64,000 bases of DNA from Roseovarius sp. A-2 (GTDB lineage: Bacteria > Pseudomonadota > Alphaproteobacteria > Rhodobacterales > Rhodobacteraceae), in NCBI RefSeq assembly GCF_002072155.1, contig NZ_BDIY01000008.1:1-64000 (forward strand), read 5' to 3'. The translations under genes and the position numbers were made by a program. The stretch's first letter is position 1, and each line of letters opens with the position of its first letter. The notes under the pieces are model-generated. The model did not search any database and had not been told where the DNA came from. It saw only the letters and a list, made by a program, of their open reading frames with translations. This document shows positions 54,112-63,388 of this stretch, one piece after another.

Positions 54112-55050
54112 ATGCGCCTGATTTTTCTTCTCGCCGGACTCATCCCCGCAATGGCCACCGCAGAACCGGTGCAGATCGCCGGGCCTCTCGGACCGCTAGA
54201 AGCGGAGCAGATCGAGGTCGGGGGCGCGGCGCATGCCGTGGTCATCGTGCCGGGGTCCGGGCCGACGGACAGGGACGGGAATTCTCCCGGAGCGAGCCTA
54301 TTGACGGACAGCTACCAATTGCTGGCCCAGGGGCTGGCGCAGAAGGGAATCGCCTCGCTGCGCATCGACAAGCGCGGCTTCTACGGCAGCGCCGCCGCGA
54401 TCGCCGATCCGAACGCGGTCACGATCGGGGCCTATGCCGGGGATGTCCGCGACTGGGTCGGCCATGCTGCAGACCTTGCCCCATGCGTCTGGATCGCCGG
54501 GCATTCCGAAGGGGGATTGGTCGCGCTGGTCGCGGCGCAAGACCCGCCGGATTCGCTCTGCGGTCTGATCCTGCTGGCGACGTCGGGACGACCGACAGGG
54601 CGATTAATGATCGAACAGTTCGAGGCCAACCCGGCCAATGGCCCCCTGATGCCTGAAATCAGGTCCATCGTGGCCGACCTCGAAGCTGGCAAGACCCGCG
54701 ACCCGGCCTCTGTCACCCCGGTTCTGCAACCGCTCTTTTCTGTAGGCCTGCAGCGCTACATGATCGATCTTTTCTCTCACGATCCCGTGGACCTCGCCAA
54801 GGGGTGGCAGGGCCCTGCGCTGATCGTTCAGGGAGACGCGGATTTTCAGGTCCGGCCCCATGATGCCGATCTGCTCGAAAGCGCCCTGCCGCAGGCGCGC
54901 CGGATCGATCTTGCCGGGGGCACGCATATGCTGAAGGCGGCGGTGCCCGGCAGGCCCTTTGCCACCTATACCGACCGATCCCTGCCGCTCCACGACGCGC
55001 TTTTACCGGGCATTGTCGCCTTCATCGACGAGGCCTCGTCCCGCCGATGA
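54112..55050 (+). CDS. Secreted alpha/beta hydrolase
   Basis: 312 residues with a signal peptide (RLIFLLAGLIPAMATA) and an alpha/beta hydrolase fold: VVIVPGSGPTDRDGNSPGA, the RIDKRGFYGSA loop, the nucleophile elbow GHSEGGLVAL and the late His in LAGGTHMLKAA. The G-SGPTDRDGN opening is typical of the YfhR/dienelactone-hydrolase-like serine hydrolases. Substrate unknown; periplasmic. Confidence 0.8.
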   Translation: MRLIFLLAGLIPAMATAEPVQIAGPLGPLEAEQIEVGGAAHAVVIVPGSGPTDRDGNSPGASLLTDSYQLLAQGLAQKGIASLRIDKRGFYGSAAAIADPNAVTIGAYAGDVRDWVGHAADLAPCVWIAGHSEGGLVALVAAQDPPDSLCGLILLATSGRPTGRLMIEQFEANPANGPLMPEIRSIVADLEAGKTRDPASVTPVLQPLFSVGLQRYMIDLFSHDPVDLAKGWQGPALIVQGDADFQVRPHDADLLESALPQARRIDLAGGTHMLKAAVPGRPFATYTDRSLPLHDALLPGIVAFIDEASSRR

Positions 55051-55104
55051 AGACAACCGGCCGCGCCGCAATCGGCACGGTCGGTATTGCCCGGGCTCTG
55101 GGGA

Positions 55105-56178
55105 TCAGTTCGGGATTTGCCCGCTGATCCCCTCGACATAGAAATCCATCCCCAGAAGCGTGCCGTCATCGGCGACCTCGCCCTCGGCCAGCCAATCGCT
55201 TCCGTCCTGCTTTTTCAGCGGGCCGGTGAAGGGGTGATAGCTGCCGTCAGCCATGGCTGCCTTGAGGGCCAGCGCCTCGTCCTTGACATCCGCAGGCACC
55301 GCATCGGTGATCTCGCCGATACCGACCATGCCCTTGCCGATGCCCTGCCAGACCTGCTGGCTTTGCCATGTGCCGTCCATCACCGCCTGCGTGCGCGCGA
55401 TGTAATAGGGCGACCAATTGTCGATGATCGAGCTGACGCGCGGCATCGGGGCATATTCCCCCATATCCGAGGCCTGCCCGAATGTGATAACGTTCCCGGC
55501 CTTTTCCGCCGCCGCCTGCGGCGCGGTTGAATCGGTATGTTGCAGGATCACGTCCGCCCCCTGTTCGATCAACGCGGTGGCGGCGTCAGCCTCTTTCGCG
55601 GGATCAAACCAAGTATAGGCCCAGATGATCTTGAACTCGATCTCGGGGTTGACCTTGCGGGCATGAATATAGGCCGAATTGATGCCGCGAATGACCTCTG
55701 GGATCGGGAAAGACGCGATATAGCCGACGATATTCGACTTGGTCATGCGCCCGGCAATATGCCCCTGCACAGCGCGCCCCTCATAGAACCGCGCCGAATA
55801 AGTGGAGAGATTGGGCAACGCCTTGTAGCCGGTGGCATGCTCGAACTTCACGTTCGGGAATTTCTCGGCCACCGCGATGGTCGGCTCCATGAAACCAAAG
55901 GAGGTGGTAAAGATCAGGTCCGCACCCTGCAGCGCCATCTGCGTGATCGCGCGCTCGGCATCGGCGCCTTCGGGCACGCTTTCCTGATAGACGGTCTCGA
56001 CCTTGTCGCCGAAATGCTCCTCGACGGCCAGCCGCCCCTTGTCATGCTCATAGGTCCAGCCGCCATCGCCGATGGGGCCAACATAGATGAAGCCGACCTT
56101 GGTCTTGTCCTGCGCCACGGCCGTGGTCGCAAGGCCAAGCGCAAGCGCGGCGGAGGTCAAAAGATGCGTGAGTTTCAT
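55105..56178 (-). CDS. BMP-family ABC transporter substrate-binding protein (nucleoside/purine)
   Basis: 357 residues with a signal peptide (HLLTSAALALGLATTAVA) and the basic membrane protein fold: KVGFIYVGPIGDGGWTYEHD, LIFTTSFGFMEPTIAVAEKF, and YIASFPIPEVIRGINSAYIH. It binds a nucleoside or purine base in the periplasm. It is the last gene of the ABC operon, downstream of both permeases. A 9-bp inverted repeat (GGGGATCAG/CTGATCCCC, 55100-55132) spans its stop codon. Confidence 0.88.
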   Translation of the reverse strand: MKLTHLLTSAALALGLATTAVAQDKTKVGFIYVGPIGDGGWTYEHDKGRLAVEEHFGDKVETVYQESVPEGADAERAITQMALQGADLIFTTSFGFMEPTIAVAEKFPNVKFEHATGYKALPNLSTYSARFYEGRAVQGHIAGRMTKSNIVGYIASFPIPEVIRGINSAYIHARKVNPEIEFKIIWAYTWFDPAKEADAATALIEQGADVILQHTDSTAPQAAAEKAGNVITFGQASDMGEYAPMPRVSSIIDNWSPYYIARTQAVMDGTWQSQQVWQGIGKGMVGIGEITDAVPADVKDEALALKAAMADGSYHPFTGPLKKQDGSDWLAEGEVADDGTLLGMDFYVEGISGQIPN

Positions 56179-56200
56179 GCGTATCTCCCTGTGATTGATC

Positions 56201-57124
56201 TTATTGCGAGGCGTGAAAGATGCGGCCCAATGAGGCGGGCGCGCGGGATTTGTCGCCTGCCATGATGACCAGCACGAGGATGGTGATCAAGTAGGGTGAC
56301 ATCGAAAGATACTCGACCGGGATGGCAAGACCCGCCGCCTGCAGATTCAGCTGCAACACCGTCACCCCGCCAAAGAGCCACGCACCCAGCAGAACCCGAC
56401 CCGCCTTCCAAGAGGCAAAGACCACGAGGGCAAGGGCGATCCAGCCTGCACCCGCCGTCATGCCTTCGGTCCACTGCGGCACGCGAATGAGGCTGATATA
56501 GGCCCCGCCCAGCCCCGCGCAGGCCCCGCCAAAGAGGATCGCCGCAACCCTGATACGCACCACCTTGTAGCCGAGCGCATGGGCCGCGTCGTGATTTTCG
56601 CCCACCGCGCGCAGGATCAGCCCGGCGCGGCTGTACTTGAGCACCCACCAGATCAGCCCCACCAGCGCGAGGCCCAGATAAACCATCAGGTCATGCGAAA
56701 AGAGCACCCGCCCCAGGAACGGAATATCGCCGAGCAGGGGGATATCCAGCTTGGCCACGGGCGGCGGCTTGATCCCGACATAGCCCTGCCCCAGCAGCGA
56801 CGACAGCCCGAGACCAAAGAGCGTCAGCGCCAGACCGCTCGCCACCTGATTGGCGAGGGCAAATTGCGTGAGCAGCGCAAAAAGCAGCGCCAGCACCGCG
56901 CCGCCCCCCGCGGCCGCGACAAAACCCAAAACAGGCGAGCCGGAATTGACGGCCACGGCAAAGCCGCAGATCGCCCCGGTGATCATCATCCCCTCGACCC
57001 CGAGGTTGAGCACGCCCGCGCGCTCCACCACCAACTCTCCCAATGCGGCGAGCAGGATCGGCGTTGCCGCGACCATCAACGAGGCGAGCAGCAGTTCGGG
57101 GCTGATCGAGGTAAGTTCCATCAT
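56201..57124 (-). CDS. Nucleoside ABC transporter permease (second)
   Basis: 307 residues, eight to ten membrane helices, with the branched-chain/nucleoside permease pattern (LGELVVERAGVLNLGVEGMM near 28, and RAVGENHDAAHALGYKVVRI near 175). It pairs with the permease at 57466 to form the membrane channel. It lies between the extra small-protein gene and the BMP gene. Confidence 0.88.
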   Translation of the reverse strand: MMELTSISPELLLASLMVAATPILLAALGELVVERAGVLNLGVEGMMITGAICGFAVAVNSGSPVLGFVAAAGGGAVLALLFALLTQFALANQVASGLALTLFGLGLSSLLGQGYVGIKPPPVAKLDIPLLGDIPFLGRVLFSHDLMVYLGLALVGLIWWVLKYSRAGLILRAVGENHDAAHALGYKVVRIRVAAILFGGACAGLGGAYISLIRVPQWTEGMTAGAGWIALALVVFASWKAGRVLLGAWLFGGVTVLQLNLQAAGLAIPVEYLSMSPYLITILVLVIMAGDKSRAPASLGRIFHASQ

Positions 57125-57127
57125 TGC

Positions 57128-57469
57128 CTATACCGCCATTTGGACGAATTCACCGATGAGACTGGAAAAATCGCGTTGCAGGTGCAACAGCGACAGGGCC
57201 ATGCCTAATGGCACCGATCGACTCTTCAACCAATCAAGCGATATCGAGAGCCGCAGCGTGGCATCGCTTCGCGCACGGGAGAGCAAATCGCGAAGGATCA
57301 GGAGGATCAAGGGAAGGCAGACCAATAGCGAAATGGGCCAAATTGGGATTTGACAGTCTTTGAGACAATCTGACAGAAAAGCGGCCCCGAACAATACCGC
57401 GTAGAAGGCGAGCACGCCCAAAGCGATGCCCAGGATTAACCCAGCCATAAGGGTGATCATCTGCATCAT
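57128..57469 (-). CDS. Small membrane protein wedged between the two permease genes
   Basis: 113 residues from ATG 57469, which has GGAGG five bases upstream and overlaps the first permease's stop by four bases; its stop is three bases before the second permease. Two hydrophobic segments (MITLMAGLILGIALGVLAFY and PIWPISLLVCLPLILLILRD) and a helical tail. I do not recognise a family, and such a gene is not usual in BMP-type transporter operons. Its base composition looks lower in GC than its neighbours, suggesting later acquisition. Confidence 0.65.
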   Translation of the reverse strand: MMQMITLMAGLILGIALGVLAFYAVLFGAAFLSDCLKDCQIPIWPISLLVCLPLILLILRDLLSRARSDATLRLSISLDWLKSRSVPLGMALSLLHLQRDFSSLIGEFVQMAV

Positions 57470-58548
57470 GCCACCTCCCTGGCGGCAAACCGGATGCGGT
57501 AATTTGTCAGCACATCCACCGCCAGCAGGAAAAACAGCAGCATGCCCTGGAAAAGCTGAATCGCGGCGGCAGGCAGCCCCATGTTGGATTGCGCGATCTC
57601 GCCGCCGATATAGGTCAGCGCCATCAGCAGACCAGCCAGCAGGATGCCCAAGGGATGCAACCGGCCCAGAAAGGCCACGATGATCGCGGTAAACCCGTAG
57701 CCCACGTTGAAATCTATGCTCACCTGGCCTGCGGGGCCGGACACCTCGAACATCCCCGCCAGACCCGCCAGCGCCCCGGCGGTGCCAAGACAGACCAGTA
57801 CCAGCCGCGCTGGGCGCACCCCGGCGAAACGTGCGGCGCGCGGGGCTTGGCCGGTCAGGCGGATGTGATAACCCAGCGAATGCCGCGTCAGCAGCACATA
57901 GGCAAAGATCACCGCGATAAACGCCGCCACCACGCCCCAATGCATGCCGGTGCCAGTGATCAGTTCGGCGTTATGGGCGCTGTCGTATTGCCGCAGGTTG
58001 CGCGATCCGGGAAAGCCCATGCCGTCGGGGTTCTTCATCGGGCCAAGCGCCATGGCGGCCAGCAACTGCTCGGCCACATAAACCAGCATCAGCGAGACAA
58101 GGATTTCATTGGTGCCGAAACGCAGCTTTAACACCGCCGGGATCATCGCCCAGACCCAGCCGCCAAGCGCCCCGGCCAGCACCATCAGCGGAAAGATCAG
58201 CACGCTCTCGGCAGGGTAGAACGCCAACCCCACCCCCGCGCCGGTCAGCGCACCGACGATATACTGCCCCTCGGCCCCGATATTCCAGATCCCGGCCCGA
58301 AACCCGAGGCTGAGACCGATGGCGATCAGGATCAGCGGCGCGCCCTTGATCAAAAGCTGCGGGCGGTAATAGAACGCGAACTCGCCAAAGAGCGGCTGCC
58401 AGAAGATCGTGGCGATCGCCTCGACCGGATCCTTGCCAAGTGCCGCGAAAAGCGCGCCCCCCGCCAGCATGGTGATCACCACCGCCAGAAGCGGCGTCAC
58501 CCATGTCCAGAGCCGCGAGGGCTGCGGGCGCTTCTCCAGCTTCAGCAT
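57466..58548 (-). CDS. Nucleoside ABC transporter permease (first)
   Basis: 360 residues, with eight to ten membrane helices. It has the family motif LGFRAGIWNIGAEGQYIVGA near 85 and FGTNEILVSLMLVYVAEQLL near 145, followed by YHIRLTGQAPRAARFAGV. It forms the heterodimeric channel with the 56201 product. It is coupled to the inserted small gene by ATGA. Confidence 0.88.
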   Translation of the reverse strand: MLKLEKRPQPSRLWTWVTPLLAVVITMLAGGALFAALGKDPVEAIATIFWQPLFGEFAFYYRPQLLIKGAPLILIAIGLSLGFRAGIWNIGAEGQYIVGALTGAGVGLAFYPAESVLIFPLMVLAGALGGWVWAMIPAVLKLRFGTNEILVSLMLVYVAEQLLAAMALGPMKNPDGMGFPGSRNLRQYDSAHNAELITGTGMHWGVVAAFIAVIFAYVLLTRHSLGYHIRLTGQAPRAARFAGVRPARLVLVCLGTAGALAGLAGMFEVSGPAGQVSIDFNVGYGFTAIIVAFLGRLHPLGILLAGLLMALTYIGGEIAQSNMGLPAAAIQLFQGMLLFFLLAVDVLTNYRIRFAAREVA

Positions 58549-58562
58549 CGCGCGCCCCCGGA

Positions 58563-58584
58563 TTTCTTTATGGCAAAAATACTC
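58563..58584 (-). repeat. Copy of the AGTATTT…AAAGAAA intergenic element core
   Basis: Plus strand TTTATGGCAAAAATACTC with its left TTTC matches 19 of 22 bases of the element core at 44910 and 62180. It lies in the gap between the ATP-binding and first permease genes. Confidence 0.6.
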
Positions 58585-58596
58585 AAATCCGACGTC

Positions 58597-60114
58597 TCAG
58601 ACATGCGCCACCTCCATGCCATGCGCGCCACCCATCATCAGGCCGATCTCTTCGACGCCGAGGTCCTGCGCAGGCCGGATCTCCGACAGTCGCCCCTCGT
58701 TCAGCGCGCCGAACCGATCGGAGATTTCCATCAATTCGTCCAGATCCTGGCTGATGCAGAGGATCGCCGCCCCATGCGCCGTCAGATCGAGCAGCGCCTG
58801 CCGGATCGCGGCGGCGGCGGCGGCATCGACGCCCCAGGTCGGCTGATTGACAACCAGCACGCGTGGCCGTTGCAGCACCTCGCGCCCGATCACGAATTTC
58901 TGCAGGTTGCCGCCCGACAGCGCCCGCGCCGCCACCTCCGGACCCGGCGTGCGCACATCGAACCGCTCGATGATGGCACGCGCGAACGCCCGCGCCGCAC
59001 CCCAGCGAATGAAGCCGCGCGCGGTCAGCCCCTCGCGCTGCGCACCCGTCAGAAACGCGTTTTCCGTCAGGCTCATATCCGGGGCGGCGGCATGGCCCAG
59101 CCGTTCCTCGGGCGCGGCCAGCAGGCCCAACCCGCGCCGCGCGGTCGGACCCAGCCGCCCGATGGGTGTGCCATCGAGCCGGATCGCCTCGGCGTCACAC
59201 AAAATCTCGCCTGACAGCACCGACAGCAACTCGTCCTGCCCGTTGCCCGCCACCCCGCCAAGACCCAGGATTTCACCGGCCTGCAGCGTCAAGTGAATAT
59301 CTCTCAGCGCGGTGCCGAAGGCCGAGGGCGAGGCGACCGAGAGCCCGGTGATCTCAAGCGACACCTCCCCCGGGGCGCGCGGCGCGCGTTCCGGCGCGGC
59401 AAAGCTCGACCCGACCATCATCTCGGCCATCGCGCGTGCCGAGGTCTCGCGCGGCAGGCAGGTGCCGACATTCTTCCCCTGCCGCAGGATCGTCGCCTGA
59501 TCACACAGGCTGCGGATCTCCTCCAGCTTGTGCGAGATATAGAGGATCGCCACCCCCTCGCCGCTCAGCTTGCGCAGGGTTTGGAACAGGATCGCCACCT
59601 CCTGCGGGGTCAGCACGCTCGTCGGCTCATCCATGATCAACAGGCGCGGATCCTGCAACAGGCAGCGGATGATCTCGACCCGCTGTCGCTCGCCCGCCGA
59701 AAGATCGCCGACGATGCGCCCGGGATCGAGCGGCAGGCCATAGGTCTCCGAGACATCCCTTATCCGGGTGGCAAGGTCGCGCAGGCGCGGCGGCTCTTCC
59801 ATGCCGAGTGCCACGTTTTCGGCGACGCTCATCGCCTCGAAGAGCGAGAAATGCTGAAACACCATCGCCACGCCTGCCTTACGCGCCGCATGCGGATCGG
59901 GCGGGGCGTAGGGCGCGCCATGCAGGGTCATTGCGCCGCTGTCGGGTTTCACCAGGCCATAGATCATCTTGACCAGCGTCGATTTTCCCGCGCCGTTCTC
60001 ACCCAGAAGCGCATGCACCTCGCCCTCCATGATATCGAAGGACACGGCGTCATTGGCGACGACACCGGGATAGGCCTTGGTCAGGCCCGAGATACTGAGC
60101 AGCGGCGTCGTCAC
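58597..60114 (-). CDS. Nucleoside ABC transporter ATP-binding protein (double ABC domain)
   Basis: 505 residues with two tandem ABC modules. The first has Walker A GENGAGKSTLVKMIYG, signature LSAGERQRVEI and Walker B LLIMDEPT; the second has a degenerate P-loop (GGVAGNGQDELL) and signature LSGGNLQKFVI. This is the sugar/nucleoside (RbsA/XylG-like) layout seen with BMP-type importers. It energises purine or nucleoside uptake. It overlaps xdhC by four bases. Confidence 0.9.
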   Translation of the reverse strand: MTTPLLSISGLTKAYPGVVANDAVSFDIMEGEVHALLGENGAGKSTLVKMIYGLVKPDSGAMTLHGAPYAPPDPHAARKAGVAMVFQHFSLFEAMSVAENVALGMEEPPRLRDLATRIRDVSETYGLPLDPGRIVGDLSAGERQRVEIIRCLLQDPRLLIMDEPTSVLTPQEVAILFQTLRKLSGEGVAILYISHKLEEIRSLCDQATILRQGKNVGTCLPRETSARAMAEMMVGSSFAAPERAPRAPGEVSLEITGLSVASPSAFGTALRDIHLTLQAGEILGLGGVAGNGQDELLSVLSGEILCDAEAIRLDGTPIGRLGPTARRGLGLLAAPEERLGHAAAPDMSLTENAFLTGAQREGLTARGFIRWGAARAFARAIIERFDVRTPGPEVAARALSGGNLQKFVIGREVLQRPRVLVVNQPTWGVDAAAAAAIRQALLDLTAHGAAILCISQDLDELMEISDRFGALNEGRLSEIRPAQDLGVEEIGLMMGGAHGMEVAHV

Positions 60115-61055
60115 GCGGTTGTCCCCTGATGGCGGGCGGCGGGTGCTTGTCGCTTCTTCAGTAACGCAGTCGCGGTGCCGACGGCAATGGCCTGCGGATG
60201 TTTACCAAGGTTCGGGTCGCCAATCGGACAGTCGATGCGCGCGATTTCGGCAGGGGCATGGCCAAGGGCCACCAGCCGCTTGCGGAACCGCGCCCATTTC
60301 GTGGCCGATCCGATCAGCCCGCAAGTGACAAATTCATGCCGCAAGAGCGCATGACAAAGCGCTAGGTCAAGCTCATGCGAATAGGTGACGATCAGATGAT
60401 GCGCGTCGCGCGGGGCATGCACGACAAGCGCGGGCAGGTTGGGCGCGGGCCAGACCGTGACATCGTCCGGCACCACAGCCGGAAACCGCGCCGCGCCGGT
60501 ATCGGCCCAGGTGACGCGGAAATCGGGCAGCGGGGCGAATGTGGCGGCAAGCGCGCGGCCGACATGCCCCGCCCCCCAGATCCAGAGGGGCGCGGCGTGC
60601 GGGTGCACAGGCTCGACCATCCAGCCCTCGACCAGCGTCGGCGCGGGCAACGCGCCCCGGTCCCGCGCTCGCGCCAGCATGCGCCGCACCGCGAGCGGAG
60701 GCGCATCGCCGCCCGTGACAGGGCGCGCGATCACGTCACGCCGCTCCAGCCCGGCCACGCGCGCGGCATCATAGACCTCGCTCACCACCTCGACCGCGCC
60801 GCCGCAGCATTGCCCCATATCCGGGCCGAGCGCGTGGCGGCTCAGGCGGGTGGGCTGCTCCTGCGCCCGTGCCGCGCCCGCCAGTTCATATTCCAGCGTC
60901 CCGCCGCCCACGGTGCCCGATTGGCCACCCTGCCAGACGAGCATCGCCGCCCCCACCTCTCGCGGGACCGAGCCATGGGTGGCCGCAATCACCACCCGGC
61001 TCACCCGGCCATGCCGCAACACCGCTGCACGCAAGGCATCCAGATCGAAACTCAT
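60111..61055 (-). CDS. xdhC: Xanthine dehydrogenase accessory protein XdhC
   Basis: 314 residues. XdhC signature: VVIAATHGSVPREVGAAMLV and QSGTVGGGTLEYELAGAAR at the N-terminus with the cysteine motif DMGQCCGGAVEV; the C-terminal Rossmann part (LWIWGAGHVGRALAATFAPL). It inserts sulfurated molybdenum cofactor into XdhB. It overlaps both xdhB and the ABC ATPase gene by four bases, so transport and oxidation are cotranscribed. Confidence 0.92.
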   Translation of the reverse strand: MSFDLDALRAAVLRHGRVSRVVIAATHGSVPREVGAAMLVWQGGQSGTVGGGTLEYELAGAARAQEQPTRLSRHALGPDMGQCCGGAVEVVSEVYDAARVAGLERRDVIARPVTGGDAPPLAVRRMLARARDRGALPAPTLVEGWMVEPVHPHAAPLWIWGAGHVGRALAATFAPLPDFRVTWADTGAARFPAVVPDDVTVWPAPNLPALVVHAPRDAHHLIVTYSHELDLALCHALLRHEFVTCGLIGSATKWARFRKRLVALGHAPAEIARIDCPIGDPNLGKHPQAIAVGTATALLKKRQAPAARHQGTTA

Positions 61056-63388
61056 GCGCGCATCCTCTCGATGGCTTGCAAGAGTCGCTCCGGCGTGGCG
61101 GGCGCGTCAAGTGCCGGATAGCGCGTGCCGCAGGACGCCACCGCATCCGACAACGCCAGGAAGGCTGAGATGCCCAGCATGAAGGGCGGTTCGCCCACGG
61201 CCTTGGAACGATAGATCGTCTCCTCGCGGTTCTGTACGTCCCAGAGCGCGACATTGAGCACCTCGGGCCGGTCCGAACAGGCCGGTATCTTGTAGGTCGA
61301 GGGCGCATGGGTGCGCAGCCGCCCGGCGTTGTCCCAGATCAATTCCTCCACCGTCAGCCAGCCCGCGCCCTGCACGTAACCGCCCTCGATCTGCCCGATA
61401 TCAAGTGCGGGGTTCAGCGAGGTGCCGCAATCATGCACGATATCGGCACGCAGGATGCGGTTCTCGCCGGTCAGCGTATCGAGCACGACCTCGGTCACCG
61501 CCGCGCCATAGGCGAAATAGTAGAACGGGCGGCCCTGCCCCCTGATCCGGTCCCAGGCCAGCTTGGGCGTCTTGTAATACCCGGTCGAAGACAGGCTGAC
61601 GCGATGCTCATGGCACAGCCGCGCGGCCTGCGCGAAACTGAGCTGTTGCGCGCCCACGCGCACGGTGCCGCCTTCGAAGCTCACGGCCTCGGGCATCTCC
61701 TGATGATACTGCGCCAGGAATTCCGCCATCCGTTGCCGTATGGTGTCACAAGCGACCTGCACCGCCATACCGTTGAGATCGCTGCCCGAACTTGCGGCGG
61801 TGGCGGAGGTATTGGGCACCTTGCCGGTATCGGTGGCGGTGATGCGCACCGTCTCCAGCGGCAGGCCGAACCGCGCGGCAGCCACCTGCGCCACCTTCTG
61901 AAACAGGCCCTGCCCCATCTCGGTGCCACCGTGATTGATCTGCACCGAGCCGTCCTGATAGACATGCACCAATGCGCCTGCCTGGTTGAGATGGCTGAGC
62001 GTGAAGGAAATCCCGAACTTCACCGGGCTGAGCGCGATGCCCTTCCTGAGCACCGGGTTGCGCGCGTTCCACTGCGCCACTGCCGCGCGCCGGGCGTGAT
62101 AGCCGGATGTCTCGACCAGCGCCTCGGTCATCTCGTGCAGGATGAAATCCTCCACCTCCTGCCCATAGGGCGTGCACTGTTTCTTTTTGGCTGAAATACT
62201 CTCGGGGGGGCGCGAAGCGCGGGGGGCAGACAGCCCCCCTCCATCCGCTGCCGTATAGTAATTGCGTCGCCGCACCGTGACCGGGTCAAGCCCCAACGCG
62301 TGTGCCACGTGGTCCATCACCCGCTCGATCCCCAGCATCCCCTGCGGCCCGCCAAAGCCGCGAAACGCCGTGGCCGAGGCGGTGTTGGTGCGTAGCCGGT
62401 GGCTCTCGATCCGCGCCGTTGGCAGATGATAGGCGTTGTCGGCATGCAGCATGGCGCGGTCGGCCACGGGCAGCGACAGGTCCTGGCTCCAGCCGCAATC
62501 TGCGTAGTGGACGAATTCCACACCCGTGAGCCGACCCTCGTCGTCAAAGCCCGCGCGATAAGTGATGCGGAACGCGTGCCGCTTGCCGGTGATAACCATG
62601 TCGTCGTCGCGGTCGTAGCGCATCTTGCAGGGCCGCCCCGTGACCATCGCCGCCACGGCACTGGCGACAGCCAGCGCATTGGCCTGGCTTTCCTTGCCGC
62701 CAAACCCGCCCCCCATGCGCCGGGTCTCGACCCGCACGGCATGCATCGGCCGCCCGATGGCATCGGCGACCTTGTGCTGCACTTCGGTGGGATGCTGGGT
62801 CGAGGCATGGATGACCATGTCGCCGCCCTCCTGCGGCAGGGCAAGCGCGGCCTGGCCTTCGAGGTAGAAATGCTCCTGCCCGCCCATCTCGATCCGGCCT
62901 TCGACCCGATGCGGCGCGGTGGCGATGGCGGCTGTGGCATCGCCTTTGGCGTAGATGCGCGGCCCTTCCTCGAAACGGCTATCGGCGGCGAGAGCGTCGT
63001 CGATGGTGAAGATCGGCGCGATCTCTTCACAAGAAAGCTTGCCGCGCCTTGCGGCGCGGCGCGCGGCAAGGTGGCTGTCGGCGATCACCAGAAACAGCGG
63101 CTGGCCGTGGTAGTGCACGTCGCCGGTGCAAAGCAGCGGCTCATCGTGCGCCGAGGGAGAGCAGTCGGCGTCATGCGGCAGATCATCGGCAGTCAGCACC
63201 GCCACGACACCGGCGCTGGCGCGCACGGCTGCAAGGTCCATCTCTGTCACCCGCCCGCAGGCGACATCGCTCAGGCCGAAGGCCAGGTGCAGCGTGTCGC
63301 GCGGCGTGGGGATATCGTCGACATAGCGCGCCGTGCCCGTCACATGCAGGCGGGCGGCGTCATGCGGCAGCGGTTTGGCGATGCTCAT
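61052..63388 (-). CDS. xdhB: Xanthine dehydrogenase molybdopterin-binding subunit XdhB
   Basis: 778 residues. It contains the aldehyde oxidase/xanthine dehydrogenase a/b hammerhead and Mo-binding domains: [40 protein letters not shown] (near 345) and [20 protein letters not shown] (near 480). It oxidises hypoxanthine and xanthine to urate. A segment of about 25 residues after RRRNYYTAA (from [15 protein letters not shown] to SAKKKQ) is encoded by an intergenic repeat element inserted in frame and is not typical of the family. Confidence 0.93.
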   Translation of the reverse strand: MSIAKPLPHDAARLHVTGTARYVDDIPTPRDTLHLAFGLSDVACGRVTEMDLAAVRASAGVVAVLTADDLPHDADCSPSAHDEPLLCTGDVHYHGQPLFLVIADSHLAARRAARRGKLSCEEIAPIFTIDDALAADSRFEEGPRIYAKGDATAAIATAPHRVEGRIEMGGQEHFYLEGQAALALPQEGGDMVIHASTQHPTEVQHKVADAIGRPMHAVRVETRRMGGGFGGKESQANALAVASAVAAMVTGRPCKMRYDRDDDMVITGKRHAFRITYRAGFDDEGRLTGVEFVHYADCGWSQDLSLPVADRAMLHADNAYHLPTARIESHRLRTNTASATAFRGFGGPQGMLGIERVMDHVAHALGLDPVTVRRRNYYTAADGGGLSAPRASRPPESISAKKKQCTPYGQEVEDFILHEMTEALVETSGYHARRAAVAQWNARNPVLRKGIALSPVKFGISFTLSHLNQAGALVHVYQDGSVQINHGGTEMGQGLFQKVAQVAAARFGLPLETVRITATDTGKVPNTSATAASSGSDLNGMAVQVACDTIRQRMAEFLAQYHQEMPEAVSFEGGTVRVGAQQLSFAQAARLCHEHRVSLSSTGYYKTPKLAWDRIRGQGRPFYYFAYGAAVTEVVLDTLTGENRILRADIVHDCGTSLNPALDIGQIEGGYVQGAGWLTVEELIWDNAGRLRTHAPSTYKIPACSDRPEVLNVALWDVQNREETIYRSKAVGEPPFMLGISAFLALSDAVASCGTRYPALDAPATPERLLQAIERMRA
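62180..62239 (-). repeat. Repeat element inserted in frame inside xdhB
   Basis: The core TTTTTGGCTGAAATACTC (62184-62201, identical to the 44910 copy over 22 bases) is followed by a GCGC/GCGC and a GGGGGGC/GCCCCCC stem (62221-62239). It reads through as about 25 extra residues without a stop. Elsewhere in the window this element lies only between genes. Confidence 0.8.

Noticed and set aside
55100..55132. Inverted repeat at the end of the BMP gene as an intrinsic terminator.
   Set aside because: The 9-bp stem contains the stop codon and no T-run follows on the minus strand.
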